This document shows positions 1-5,145 of a stretch of 5,710 bases of DNA, piece after piece; the first letter of the stretch is position 1, and each line of letters begins with the position of its first letter. Location: assembly GCA_947382445.1 (NCBI GenBank), contig CANCZH010000094.1, positions 1 to 5,710 on the forward strand. Reading direction: 5' to 3'. Below the pieces are notes generated by a model. The model saw only the letters and a program-made list of their open reading frames with translations. It had not been told where the DNA came from and searched no databases. This DNA comes from an uncultured Clostridium sp. (GTDB taxonomy: Bacteria > Bacillota_A > Clostridia > TANB77 > CAG-508). A program made the translations under genes and the position numbers.

Positions 1-16
1 CACAAAACTCACACAT
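1..16 (-). CDS. Start of a gene running off the left edge (begins MCEFC)
   Basis: Only five codons are inside the window, reading Met-Cys-Glu-Phe-Cys. The start is supported by an AAGGAGGA ribosome binding site at 26-33, nine bases before the ATG. Its ATG overlaps a TAA (TAATG) that closes a coding-like stretch continuing from the SAM synthetase gene in another frame. The Cys-x-x-Cys opening could be half of a zinc site, like the other cysteine-rich proteins here, but that is a guess. No function can be assigned. Confidence 0.55.
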
Positions 17-19
17 TAA

Positions 20-94
20 TTAGGATCCTCCTTCAATATTTTTAATAATTTTAACGATTCTGCTTTATCGCATTCATCTTTTAGAATAATCCCC
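20..94 (-). other. Coding-like -1 frame extension after the SAM synthetase stop
   Basis: In the -1 frame relative to the synthetase, codons stay open through the synthetase stop to a TAA that overlaps the next ATG (TAATG). The residues after the break include KDECDKAESLKLLK. This resembles the end of bacterial MetK, where a tryptophan-glutamate is followed by a DKAxxL helix. One extra G in the GGGG run (89-92 region) would join the frames into a synthetase about 24 residues longer that abuts the next gene. Alternatively it is a separate 26-residue ORF starting at the ATG at about 94, which has no visible ribosome binding site. Sequencing error, true frameshift mutation or recoding cannot be separated here. 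Confidence 0.45.
26..33 (-). promoter_or_regulatory. Ribosome binding site (AAGGAGGA) for the gene starting at 16
   Basis: It is a near-perfect match to the anti-Shine-Dalgarno sequence, nine bases upstream of the ATG. It decides that start and shows that a gene continues beyond the window edge. Confidence 0.7.
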
Positions 95-869
95 ATTCTG
101 CAAATTTTTCAAATCCACCTTTTGATTGAATATATTTTCTTGCTATTTCTACTATTTCGCTGTATGGTTTCCCATCTACAAACTCATCTCCAATTGCACA
201 GCATAATTCTACTGGTTTATTGTTTTCTTGTGCTTTTAAGAACGCATATATGTTTACTGATACATCTGCTTTTGATAAATCTTTACCGTGCAATCCTCCA
301 CCTGTTACCGCTTCTCCCATATCGCTTCCTAGTTTTCTATTTGTAGCACCTGTGTCTACATCTGTTCCGCCTGTCCATTCTCCTAATGGATTTATAATTG
401 CTTTAGGAAATAACTCTTTTAATTCTTCGTTTTTTGCATTACTTTGGCATATTATTAATTTATCTTTATCTAATATGTATTTTCCATCACTATTGTACTT
501 GTCATATATTCTATGTGCTATATCACTTAATGCTTCCTCTTCATAATTTATAGGCATTCCTTTAAATATTCCATTATCTCCACATCTAATGCCATTTTCT
601 TGATTTTTTGCAAGTTCTACATCTTGTTTTGCTAGTATTATTTCAACTCTTACATCTTTTGTTTCTGTAATTCTATACACAATATCAAATATGTCTGTTT
701 CATTAAACACAACAGAACTCTCTATAATAATTTTGCAATTTCCATGTCCTATTAAAACTTCTACCGCAACCTTTGGATTATTCTCAATTGTATATGCTAA
801 ATCTACTATTGCTCCTGCTATTCTATCAGCCACTTTATCTGGGTGGCCTGGATTTACTTTTTCCATCAT
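81..869 (-). CDS. metK: Compact phage-type S-adenosylmethionine synthetase (MetK family)
   Basis: It probably makes S-adenosylmethionine from methionine and ATP in the cytoplasm. Numbered from the ATG at 869, family motifs appear in order. These are HPDK (9-12) in the ATP-binding N-terminal segment, a GDNG (97-100) matching the family GDQG loop, INPxGxWxGG (159-168), Asp172, Arg178-Lys179 (family GRK) and GKDLSKAD (195-202), matching GKDPSKVD. So the usual active-site Asp, Lys and Arg positions are largely kept. At 262 residues it is far shorter than cellular MetK (about 380-400). The flexible active-site loop and the middle domain are trimmed. An upstream ATG at 875 sits one base from the AAAGGGG site, so 869 (seven bases) is the better start. 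After the stop, coding-like sequence resembling the MetK tail continues in the -1 frame to 20. The gene sits last in a run of phage genes, 23 bases after its neighbour. Confidence 0.85.
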   Translation of the reverse strand: MMEKVNPGHPDKVADRIAGAIVDLAYTIENNPKVAVEVLIGHGNCKIIIESSVVFNETDIFDIVYRITETKDVRVEIILAKQDVELAKNQENGIRCGDNGIFKGMPINYEEEALSDIAHRIYDKYNSDGKYILDKDKLIICQSNAKNEELKELFPKAIINPLGEWTGGTDVDTGATNRKLGSDMGEAVTGGGLHGKDLSKADVSVNIYAFLKAQENNKPVELCCAIGDEFVDGKPYSEIVEIARKYIQSKGGFEKFAEWGLF

Positions 870-876
870 TTTCATT

Positions 877-883
877 CCCCTTT
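877..883 (-). promoter_or_regulatory. Ribosome binding site (AAAGGGG) deciding the SAM synthetase start
   Basis: The GGGG run ends one base before the ATG at 875 and seven bases before the ATG at 869. The second spacing is the usual one, so translation most likely begins at 869, with an immediate second ATG at 866. Confidence 0.55.
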
Positions 884-892
884 CTTACCGGT

Positions 893-1090
893 TTAATTGC
901 CAGTATCAAATTTAAATTTGTAATAGTTACAACTACATCCCATTTTGTACCTGTATGAAACATAAGCATCACACCAGATTACATCTTCTAGCACTTTTCC
1001 GTTTTCTTTTTTGTTTCCTATATTGTACTTGCAACTATCACATGTATAATCAAATTTCACTTCTTTTCCTGTAAAAAAATCAATTATCAT
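893..1090 (-). CDS. Small cysteine-rich protein, probable zinc binder
   Basis: This is a 65-residue soluble protein I do not recognise. It has five cysteines: Cys17-x2-Cys20, Cys40, and Cys52-x-Cys54. The spacing would suit a small zinc ribbon, and the aromatic, lysine-rich tail (NYYKFKF) could touch nucleic acid, though both points are inference. The ATG at 1090 follows an AGAGG site at about nine bases. It lies inside the last codons of the upstream gene (11-base overlap), which suggests translational coupling. The SAM synthetase follows within about 25 bases. Confidence 0.7.
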   Translation of the reverse strand: MIIDFFTGKEVKFDYTCDSCKYNIGNKKENGKVLEDVIWCDAYVSYRYKMGCSCNYYKFKFDTGN

Positions 1091-1307
1091 TGTTCTTTTC
1101 CTCTTCTTTAAATTCTGCTACATAATTTTTAGTAACATTCATATTTATTGCTTCATCTGGAAACGGTATTATTTCAGCCTCTATACTTATTGAAGTTACT
1201 CGATCAATATCATTACAGATGTCTTTTGCTCTTCTTATTAATTCTTGTCCGACTGATATAATTGCCTTTTCTGCCTCTTCTTTACTTGTTACTTGATTTA
1301 TAATCAT
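1080..1307 (-). CDS. Hypothetical small phage protein, 75 residues
   Basis: I do not recognise a family. The sequence begins MIINQVTSKEEAEKAI, followed by a predicted amphipathic helix up to about residue 35. A beta-rich part (SISIEAEIIPFP) comes next, then an acidic, lysine-rich tail ending NNDN. There is no signal peptide or membrane segment. An AAAGGAG site lies about 12 bases upstream, a little far but the only candidate. The start codon comes five bases after the stop of the upstream 43-residue gene, and the end overlaps the cysteine-rich gene by 11 bases, as expected for a coupled phage operon. Confidence 0.65.
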   Translation of the reverse strand: MIINQVTSKEEAEKAIISVGQELIRRAKDICNDIDRVTSISIEAEIIPFPDEAINMNVTKNYVAEFKEEEKNNDN

Positions 1308-1311
1308 AATT

Positions 1312-1443
1312 TCACATTTCTCCTTTTAACATTTCTTTTATAATTAACAATGTTCCTTCTAAGCTATATGGATATTTTTTTGAAGCCTCTATTATTCCAT
1401 CTATATATTCAATTATTCTTTTTTCATTTTGTTGTTGCAACAT
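1312..1443 (-). CDS. Very small phage protein, 43 residues
   Basis: The frame runs from ATG at 1443 to TGA at 1312. It encodes a lysine- and glutamate-rich, helix-prone peptide starting MLQQQNEKRIIEYIDG and ending KEMLKGEM. It fills an otherwise unexplained gap of about 160 bases between two genes. It has an AAGGAG at 1457-1462, 13 bases before the ATG, and its codons are AT-rich like those of its neighbours. Its own last codons supply the AAAGGAG site of the next gene. No family is recognised. The tight fit between neighbours is the main reason to call it a gene, because a peptide this short carries little evidence of its own. Confidence 0.6.
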   Translation of the reverse strand: MLQQQNEKRIIEYIDGIIEASKKYPYSLEGTLLIIKEMLKGEM

Positions 1444-1468
1444 ACCCTTTTTATCACTCCTTAAAACT

Positions 1469-1966
1469 CTATCTCTGCATACTTCTTAACATGGATGACA
1501 ATATTACTTCTTTATCTGCTCTCAATTCTCGCCTATTTGCTCTTTTAATAATAACTAATTCATCAAATCCACTTTCGTATATTCCATTTTGTCTCCTTAG
1601 GTTGTATTCGTTCCATTGTTCAAGGGTAAAACCTCTAGTATCCGTACTTTTAATTGATACATATACTCCTACATCCCTATATTCTTCTTTAGTATATAAT
1701 TCATTTTTTACTTTTTCATACAAGTTATATGGCATTACAAAATAGTTTTTATTTCCTATAAATGTTAATTTATTTTTGCTATGAAAATCACTTACTGATT
1801 GTTTGATTTCATAACAATAAACTTCTCTTTGACAGTTGTACATAATACAATCTACAATTTCCTTGCCCATCCAGCCTATTGTACATTCAAAAACAAAGAA
1901 GTCATTACCACTCTTAAATTTACCTTTTAGCAATTTTTCTAGTTGTTTTGTTGCCTCCGTTTTCAT
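1469..1966 (-). CDS. MmcB-like PD-(D/E)XK nuclease-fold protein
   Basis: Its 165 residues look like a restriction-fold nuclease related to the MmcB-like DNA repair family (PF06319). Numbered from the ATG at 1966, the core pattern is Glu27, Asp39 (KEIVDCI), then a strand ending Glu53-Ile-Lys55 (CYEIK). This is the expected E...D...ExK metal-binding arrangement. It is followed by SxxDF (57-61), Lys64 and the GNKNYFVMP stretch (71-79), typical of this family. It probably acts on phage or host DNA, though its substrate is unknown. A GTG at 1981 in the same frame lies inside the upstream gene. The ATG at 1966 has GGTGGAG nine bases upstream and starts just after the upstream TAG, so I prefer it. 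The C-terminal third is basic and helical. Confidence 0.65.
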   Translation of the reverse strand: MKTEATKQLEKLLKGKFKSGNDFFVFECTIGWMGKEIVDCIMYNCQREVYCYEIKQSVSDFHSKNKLTFIGNKNYFVMPYNLYEKVKNELYTKEEYRDVGVYVSIKSTDTRGFTLEQWNEYNLRRQNGIYESGFDELVIIKRANRRELRADKEVILSSMLRSMQR

Positions 1967-1970
1967 TTTT

Positions 1971-2159
1971 CTATTCTCCACCTACCTTTCTACACATTTG
2001 TTTTTCTTTGTCCCATGCAGCACAATTTTCTTTATAACACTCACTAAATCCTTGAGTTTCAATAAGTAAATGATATTCACCTCTAACTAAATTATCATCA
2101 TCAAGTATTGGCTTTCTTATATTGTGCTGCATAATCTTATACATCTCTGGACATTTCAT
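1971..2159 (-). CDS. Small four-cysteine protein, probable zinc binder
   Basis: This 62-residue protein begins MKCPEMYK. It has cysteines at 3, 41, 46 and 56, and the C-terminal part reads SECYKENCAAWDKEKQMC. Four well-spaced cysteines suggest a single zinc site linking the two ends. I associate this layout with small hypothetical proteins of Clostridia phages but can give no function. Two upstream ATGs (2183 and 2168) are in frame. The AAAAGGAG at 2170-2177 is ten bases before the ATG at 2159 but only one base before 2168, so 2159 is chosen. It overlaps the end of the upstream gene by 23 bases and ends five bases before the next start. Confidence 0.7.
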   Translation of the reverse strand: MKCPEMYKIMQHNIRKPILDDDNLVRGEYHLLIETQGFSECYKENCAAWDKEKQMCRKVGGE

Positions 2160-2574
2160 TTTGTGCATTCTCCTTTTCAACATTTCTTATAATCCACTCT
2201 ATAACCATTTGCACTAAAACTGGAGAATATCTTTTGTATTCGTAATGGACCATTTTTGCTAAATTTTGAGCATAATTCCTTTGAATTCCACAACCCATTA
2301 ATAATTTTATAAATCTTTTTCTTGTTATTCTTCGTACTCCAAGCATTTTTTGCATTTGAATTGACGCTTCTTTTGTAATTTCAATTGTTCCTGTACCTGT
2401 ATATCCTCGTTCATTTACTTGATTATCTATTGCATATCTAATTGCATCTGCAGCATCATCTTTTTCATCTGTTTTGCTTTCGAATTGTTGTAATTCTCCT
2501 AATGTTTGTATATTTCCAAATCTATCTTCAAAGAATAATTGTTTTTTTATTAAATCGCTATTTTCTGTTGGCAT
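2137..2574 (-). CDS. Hypothetical phage protein with a DDAADAIRYA motif, 145 residues
   Basis: It has a strong AAGGAGG site six bases before the ATG. The N-terminal third (LFFEDRFGNIQTLGELQQF, residues 13-31) is followed by KDDAADAIRYAI (38-49). That motif resembles the final acidic motif of terminase large-subunit nuclease domains (DDxxDAxRYA), but nothing else of a terminase is present. The second half is basic and helical (RRITRKRFIKLLMGCGIQRN, 81-100), ending in a helix-rich segment. It resembles a short phage protein family built on KRFxKLLMxxGIQRN. The gene may therefore be a fusion of two small phage modules. It overlaps its upstream neighbour by 17 bases and its downstream one by 23. 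Function is unknown. Confidence 0.7.
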   Translation of the reverse strand: MPTENSDLIKKQLFFEDRFGNIQTLGELQQFESKTDEKDDAADAIRYAIDNQVNERGYTGTGTIEITKEASIQMQKMLGVRRITRKRFIKLLMGCGIQRNYAQNLAKMVHYEYKRYSPVLVQMVIEWIIRNVEKENAQNEMSRDV

Positions 2575-2917
2575 ATTCGTCCTCCTTTACTTTGTAACTA
2601 TTAAATCTAAATTGTTCTTTTGTTAATATTTCCAATACTTCTATTTGATGTAATCCAAATCCTTCAACTCCTAAATATTCCCTACCGCTTCTTGCATCTT
2701 TATAAACTTTGACCTCTTGTATATCTTCGCGAAATTTATTCACTTTATATCTTAATATGTCGCATGGCTCTATCAATTCTTTTGGATTTTCAGCTACTTT
2801 TGTTACATCTCCATATTCGACATCTAGGAATTCAACCATTTGCATTGTTTTCATACTATCAACTTGTATTATTTTTCCTTTTGAAGTTCTAATATAATCT
2901 CCTATGTTTACAACCAT
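2558..2917 (-). CDS. Conserved phage hypothetical protein (GDYIRT type), 119 residues
   Basis: It begins MVVNIGDYIRTSKGKIIQV, an opening I recognise from hypothetical proteins of Clostridia phages and mobile elements. These have a small beta-barrel-like N-terminus, a LIEPCDILRYKVNKF segment (residues 48-62) and an EILTKEQFxxxSYKV C-terminal motif (95-109). All three are seen. It is soluble, with no membrane segment. The upstream gene's end (AAG GAG GAT AAA TAG) supplies an AAGGAGG site ten bases before the ATG, and the two genes abut. Its 3' end overlaps the next gene by 17 bases. The family's biochemical role is not known to me. Confidence 0.75.
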   Translation of the reverse strand: MVVNIGDYIRTSKGKIIQVDSMKTMQMVEFLDVEYGDVTKVAENPKELIEPCDILRYKVNKFREDIQEVKVYKDARSGREYLGVEGFGLHQIEVLEILTKEQFRFNSYKVKEDEYANRK

Positions 2918-2919
2918 TT

Positions 2920-3198
2920 CTATTTATCCTCCTTGTTGCTAAATAAATTATGTGCTTCATCTAACAAATCATCCGCATTTTCTCCATTGTTAAGTCTCTC
3001 ATTGTAATAATTCAATAGTCTCATTGCATTGTAGTTTCCTTCAATTATTTTTAATTTTTTATATTCTTTTACTAATTCTTGTAATGCATTACATTGTTCT
3101 TCTCTAAATGTAACATCTACTTGCATATCTTCTCCAGGAACAGAACAATCCTTATATGTTTGGATCATATCCTCAATTATTTTTATGTTTTCTTCCAT
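2920..3198 (-). CDS. Helical acidic phage hypothetical protein, 92 residues
   Basis: It is an almost entirely helix-forming, glutamate-, asparagine- and lysine-rich protein with no recognisable domain. A coiled-coil-like stretch spans about residues 32-55 (REEQCNALQELVKEYKKLK). The tail ADDLLDEAHNLFSNKEDK is acidic. A GGTGGA ribosome site lies about four bases before the ATG. The upstream cysteine-rich gene ends ten bases earlier, and the stop lies two bases before the next ATG. Its codon use matches its neighbours. It may be a structural or partner-binding small protein, but that is inference. Confidence 0.65.
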   Translation of the reverse strand: MEENIKIIEDMIQTYKDCSVPGEDMQVDVTFREEQCNALQELVKEYKKLKIIEGNYNAMRLLNYYNERLNNGENADDLLDEAHNLFSNKEDK

Positions 3199-3208
3199 TT
3201 TTCCACCT

Positions 3209-3403
3209 TTACCTTTCTATAAATTTCTTTCCATTACACCACATGTAATCTTTAGTTGGACAAAATTCATCATACACATCTGCAAATTCTTCATGTTCAT
3301 CACAATACATGTCCCCATGTTCTACATACATGCAATTTAAACAATTTTCGCAAGTTTTAACTACTTTGTTCTTTCCTCTATTTCTTTGTACTGGTTTTGC
3401 CAT
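3209..3403 (-). CDS. Small six-cysteine protein, probable zinc binder
   Basis: It has 64 residues with a basic N-terminus (MAKPVQRNRGKNKVVK). A Cys18-x2-Cys21-x2-Cys24 cluster follows, then Cys34, Cys48 and Cys56 in MWCNGKKF. Six cysteines in this order suggest one or two zinc sites, and the basic arm could bind nucleic acid (inference). Small phage proteins with a C-terminal CNGKxF end are familiar but have no assigned role. A longer frame from 3451 exists, but the AAAGGAG at 3409-3415 lies five bases before the ATG at 3403. The extension (WIYKNTLCCRW) reads like shadow sequence of the overlapping gene. It overlaps its upstream neighbour by 26 bases. Confidence 0.7.
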   Translation of the reverse strand: MAKPVQRNRGKNKVVKTCENCLNCMYVEHGDMYCDEHEEFADVYDEFCPTKDYMWCNGKKFIER

Positions 3404-3575
3404 TTTTTCTCCTTTCCATCTGCAGCATAATGTATTTTTGTAAATCCACATTTCTTTTTGTTCTGCAGATATTTAAATCCTGGATCTCATTTTCTAATTC
3501 TTGGATTCTATCTCGTAATTTTCTATTTTCGTATAATTCATCATAATAAAGTTGTTCGTAGTCTTTATCTTTCAT
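3378..3575 (-). CDS. Small coiled-coil phage protein, 65 residues
   Basis: The first half (residues 4-36) is a clear heptad-like coiled coil, with YEQLYYDELYENRKL followed by RIQELENEIQDL. The second half is basic (TKRNVDLQKYIMLQMERRK). This layout is common for short phage early proteins that dimerise, and no enzymatic motif is present. The ATG comes one base after the stop of the HNH gene. The AAAAGG sequence supplied by that gene's last codons is the likely ribosome site. The 3' end overlaps the cysteine-rich gene by 26 bases. Function is unknown. Confidence 0.7.
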   Translation of the reverse strand: MKDKDYEQLYYDELYENRKLRDRIQELENEIQDLNICRTKRNVDLQKYIMLQMERRKNGKTSTKK

Positions 3576-3576
3576 A

Positions 3577-4359
3577 TTACTTTTTCCTTTTATTAACTCT
3601 ATCTAACAATTTTGCAATTGCAACCCCTGACTTTGTAAGTTCTGTATCTTCTTTAAATAATTTGTGTTGATTCATTATAAGTTCTTCAGCATCAGATACA
3701 ACAATTAAATTATTCAAATCGAAATTTCTAATATTTCCATCTGCAAATATTACTTTATGGCCTTTTGGCACTTTTCCATATTCCTGCTCATATAAATAAC
3801 GATGTTTCCTGGTCCAATTTTTGTTTTTATGTCCATCTTGTGTTTTGATTAATATGTATCCGTTTTTATCTATTCTTTCACTACCTATTTCTCTTGCATT
3901 TGCTGGTATATTTCCTTTTTTGAATGTTGTCTTTCGCGAATTCTTTTGGCCTTCTGCTGACATATATTCGCTCCACTTTTTACCTTTATTGAAGGACGTT
4001 TGTCCTTTTACAAACTGTCCTCCAACTATTCCACTTTGTAAATCATATTTTGCTTTTAAATTAGCTATCGCACTTTCGCTTGCATCCATATTGAATTCTT
4101 TATTAAATCTATTTGTCAGTTCTTTTAATGTAATTCCTTTTACGTTATTTTTTATAAATTCAATATGTTCTTTTTTATATTTTTTGTTGTTGCCTCTTCC
4201 AACTTTCAATTTATGCCCACTAAGATATGATTTCATTGCTGTATATGTAACGTTTGTATTAAATTTGTTATTAAATTCATTTTGAAATTCTGCTATTGTT
4301 TTTCCTTTACAATTATCAACAATATATTTTTTCATTTCTTCAGTGTAAAATTTACTCAT
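3577..4359 (-). CDS. HNH-fold phage protein with two N-terminal helix-turn-helix-like repeats
   Basis: Its 260 residues fall into two parts. Residues 5-54 and 61-110 are two ungapped 50-residue repeats (about 16 of 50 positions identical by hand), sharing KGxT, E, NxFNxxFN and A. They are probably helix-turn-helix DNA-binding units. A basic linker leads to an HNH_3-like module. It has WTRKHRYLYEQEYG (182-195), PKGH (198-201), VIFADGN (203-209) and NNLIVVS (216-222), then a helical tail. In typical HNH homing-type enzymes the DGN motif is preceded by Asp-His, whose His is the catalytic base. Here it is Ile204-Phe205, so activity is doubtful or uses another His such as 201. The AGGAG at 4369-4373 is nine bases before the ATG at 4359. 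An ATG at 4368 is too close. The start overlaps the upstream stop (ATGAGTAA). Confidence 0.75.
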   Translation of the reverse strand: MSKFYTEEMKKYIVDNCKGKTIAEFQNEFNNKFNTNVTYTAMKSYLSGHKLKVGRGNNKKYKKEHIEFIKNNVKGITLKELTNRFNKEFNMDASESAIANLKAKYDLQSGIVGGQFVKGQTSFNKGKKWSEYMSAEGQKNSRKTTFKKGNIPANAREIGSERIDKNGYILIKTQDGHKNKNWTRKHRYLYEQEYGKVPKGHKVIFADGNIRNFDLNNLIVVSDAEELIMNQHKLFKEDTELTKSGVAIAKLLDRVNKRKK

Positions 4360-4603
4360 TCTTTCCATCTCCTATTTGTAATATGTCTGGTATTTCTTTT
4401 GCTTTTCCGTATTCATCAAAATGTTTTACTGCTTTTAGTGCTAATTCTCCATTGTTTATTATTGTTTGTGCTATGCTTGCCATTGATTTTGCTCTTTCTC
4501 TTTCTTCCTGTAATGCTTCACCTGTTAAACTCTCATCATTTAATCGTTCTAGTTCTTCAAATAAATGGTTATTTAAATCTGCTAATTTGTTCTTAGTTCC
4601 CAT
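4352..4603 (-). CDS. Conserved small phage protein beside the HNH gene, 83 residues
   Basis: It is a helical, soluble protein starting MGTKNKLADLNNHLFEELER and continuing RLNDESLTGEAL, then RAKSMASIAQTIINNGELAL. I recognise this pattern (DLNNHLFxxLERLNDExLxG, then RAKxxxxxAxxIINN) as a recurrent small protein of Firmicutes phages and prophages, usually of about this length. No biochemical role is known to me. A GAGGAGGAG ribosome site lies four to six bases upstream, inside the preceding gene. Its stop overlaps the HNH gene start by eight bases, pointing to coupled translation of the two. Confidence 0.75.
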   Translation of the reverse strand: MGTKNKLADLNNHLFEELERLNDESLTGEALQEERERAKSMASIAQTIINNGELALKAVKHFDEYGKAKEIPDILQIGDGKNE

Positions 4604-4763
4604 TTTCTTTCTCCTCCTCGTTTTCGACTTTTATTACACAATTCAATGCTGTTTCTAAACTATCAAATGCTCTTTTGTTTTCTTTATCTGTCATATCGCA
4701 ATTTGCTCCAATATAGTTTAATCTTTCATTTATCCATTTTTTTGCATCTTGTAAATCTCCCAT
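4593..4763 (-). CDS. Small helical phage protein, 56 residues
   Basis: The frame runs from ATG at 4763 to TAA at 4593 and encodes MGDLQDAKKWINERLNYIG, then DKENKRAFDSLETALNCV and a very acidic tail (KVENEEEKENGN). A perfect AAGGAGG site six bases upstream comes from the last codons of the DUF1064 gene, and the genes are separated by a single base. It overlaps the next gene by 11 bases, and its glutamate codons form that gene's GAGGAGGAG ribosome site. The small size makes it easy to miss, but ribosome site, codon use and exact fit between neighbours make it convincing. No function is known. Confidence 0.7.
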   Translation of the reverse strand: MGDLQDAKKWINERLNYIGANCDMTDKENKRAFDSLETALNCVIKVENEEEKENGN

Positions 4764-4764
4764 G

Positions 4765-5136
4765 TTATACCTCCTTAATTTTTAGCTTGAATTTATCTTC
4801 AAATACTTTCTTTTTAGCAATATATTCTTTTGTTTTAAAGCCTTTCGTATCAATTATTTCTGCCGTACCATCATTATGAAATACTATAAAATCGGCTTTA
4901 TATTTTAGTCCTGGTGCTAGTATAAATATAGGCTGCAAACAAAAACCTTTGATGTCTCCGCCTTGCAGCCTCAATTTTAATTCGCAATAATAATCCGCTT
5001 CTTTTTTGCTATCGAATGTATGTCCATCTGCAGATGTTTTTATTGCTCCATATTTACTTCTTCCACCATCTAAAACTTTCTTTCCTTTACCTTGTAAATA
5101 TTCCTTGTACTTTTCAATATTCCAATGTTCTTGCAT
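4765..5136 (-). CDS. DUF1064 family PD-(D/E)XK nuclease-like protein
   Basis: This 123-residue protein matches the phage DUF1064 family (PF06356), thought to be small restriction-fold nucleases acting on phage DNA, possibly as junction resolvases or nickases. Diagnostic features are KYGAIKTSADGHTFDSKKEA (residues 28-47, with Glu46), YYCELKLR, LQP (67-69), KYKADFIV (78-85, Asp82) and EIIDTKG (93-99, the Asp96-x-Lys98 pair), then a lysine-rich helix. E46, D82 and D96-x-K98 form a complete metal-binding set, and the length is normal for the family. An AGGAGGA site lies four to five bases before the ATG, provided by the stop region of the preceding frame. Its own tail supplies the next gene's ribosome site. 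Specific activity is inference. Confidence 0.8.
   Translation of the reverse strand: MQEHWNIEKYKEYLQGKGKKVLDGGRSKYGAIKTSADGHTFDSKKEADYYCELKLRLQGGDIKGFCLQPIFILAPGLKYKADFIVFHNDGTAEIIDTKGFKTKEYIAKKKVFEDKFKLKIKEV
4930..4971. repeat. Inverted repeat within the DUF1064 gene
   Basis: AGGCTGCAA at 4930-4938 is the exact reverse complement of TTGCAGCCT at 4963-4971, with a 24-base spacer. Both arms encode Leu-Gln within RLQGG and CLQPI. The GC-rich arms stand out in AT-rich DNA. They may simply reflect the family-conserved LQP motif and chance. Confidence 0.35.
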
Positions 5137-5145
5137 CTTTTCCTC

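Noticed and set aside
1967..1981. GTG start at 1981 for the MmcB-like gene
   Set aside because: It lies inside the upstream gene. The ATG at 1966 has a GGTGGAG site at normal spacing right after the upstream stop.
2160..2183. Starts at 2183 or 2168 for the four-cysteine protein
   Set aside because: The only ribosome site, at 2170-2177, is correctly spaced for 2159 and too close to 2168.
3404..3451. Upstream start at 3451 for the six-cysteine protein
   Set aside because: The extra residues overlap the coiled-coil gene and lack family character. AAAGGAG directly precedes the ATG at 3403.
122..4879. Many plus-strand open frames with hydrophobic, leucine- and phenylalanine-rich products
   Set aside because: They lie opposite minus-strand genes with better ribosome sites, family motifs and tight packing. 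The hydrophobic look is what antisense reading of lysine- and glutamate-rich AT-rich genes gives.
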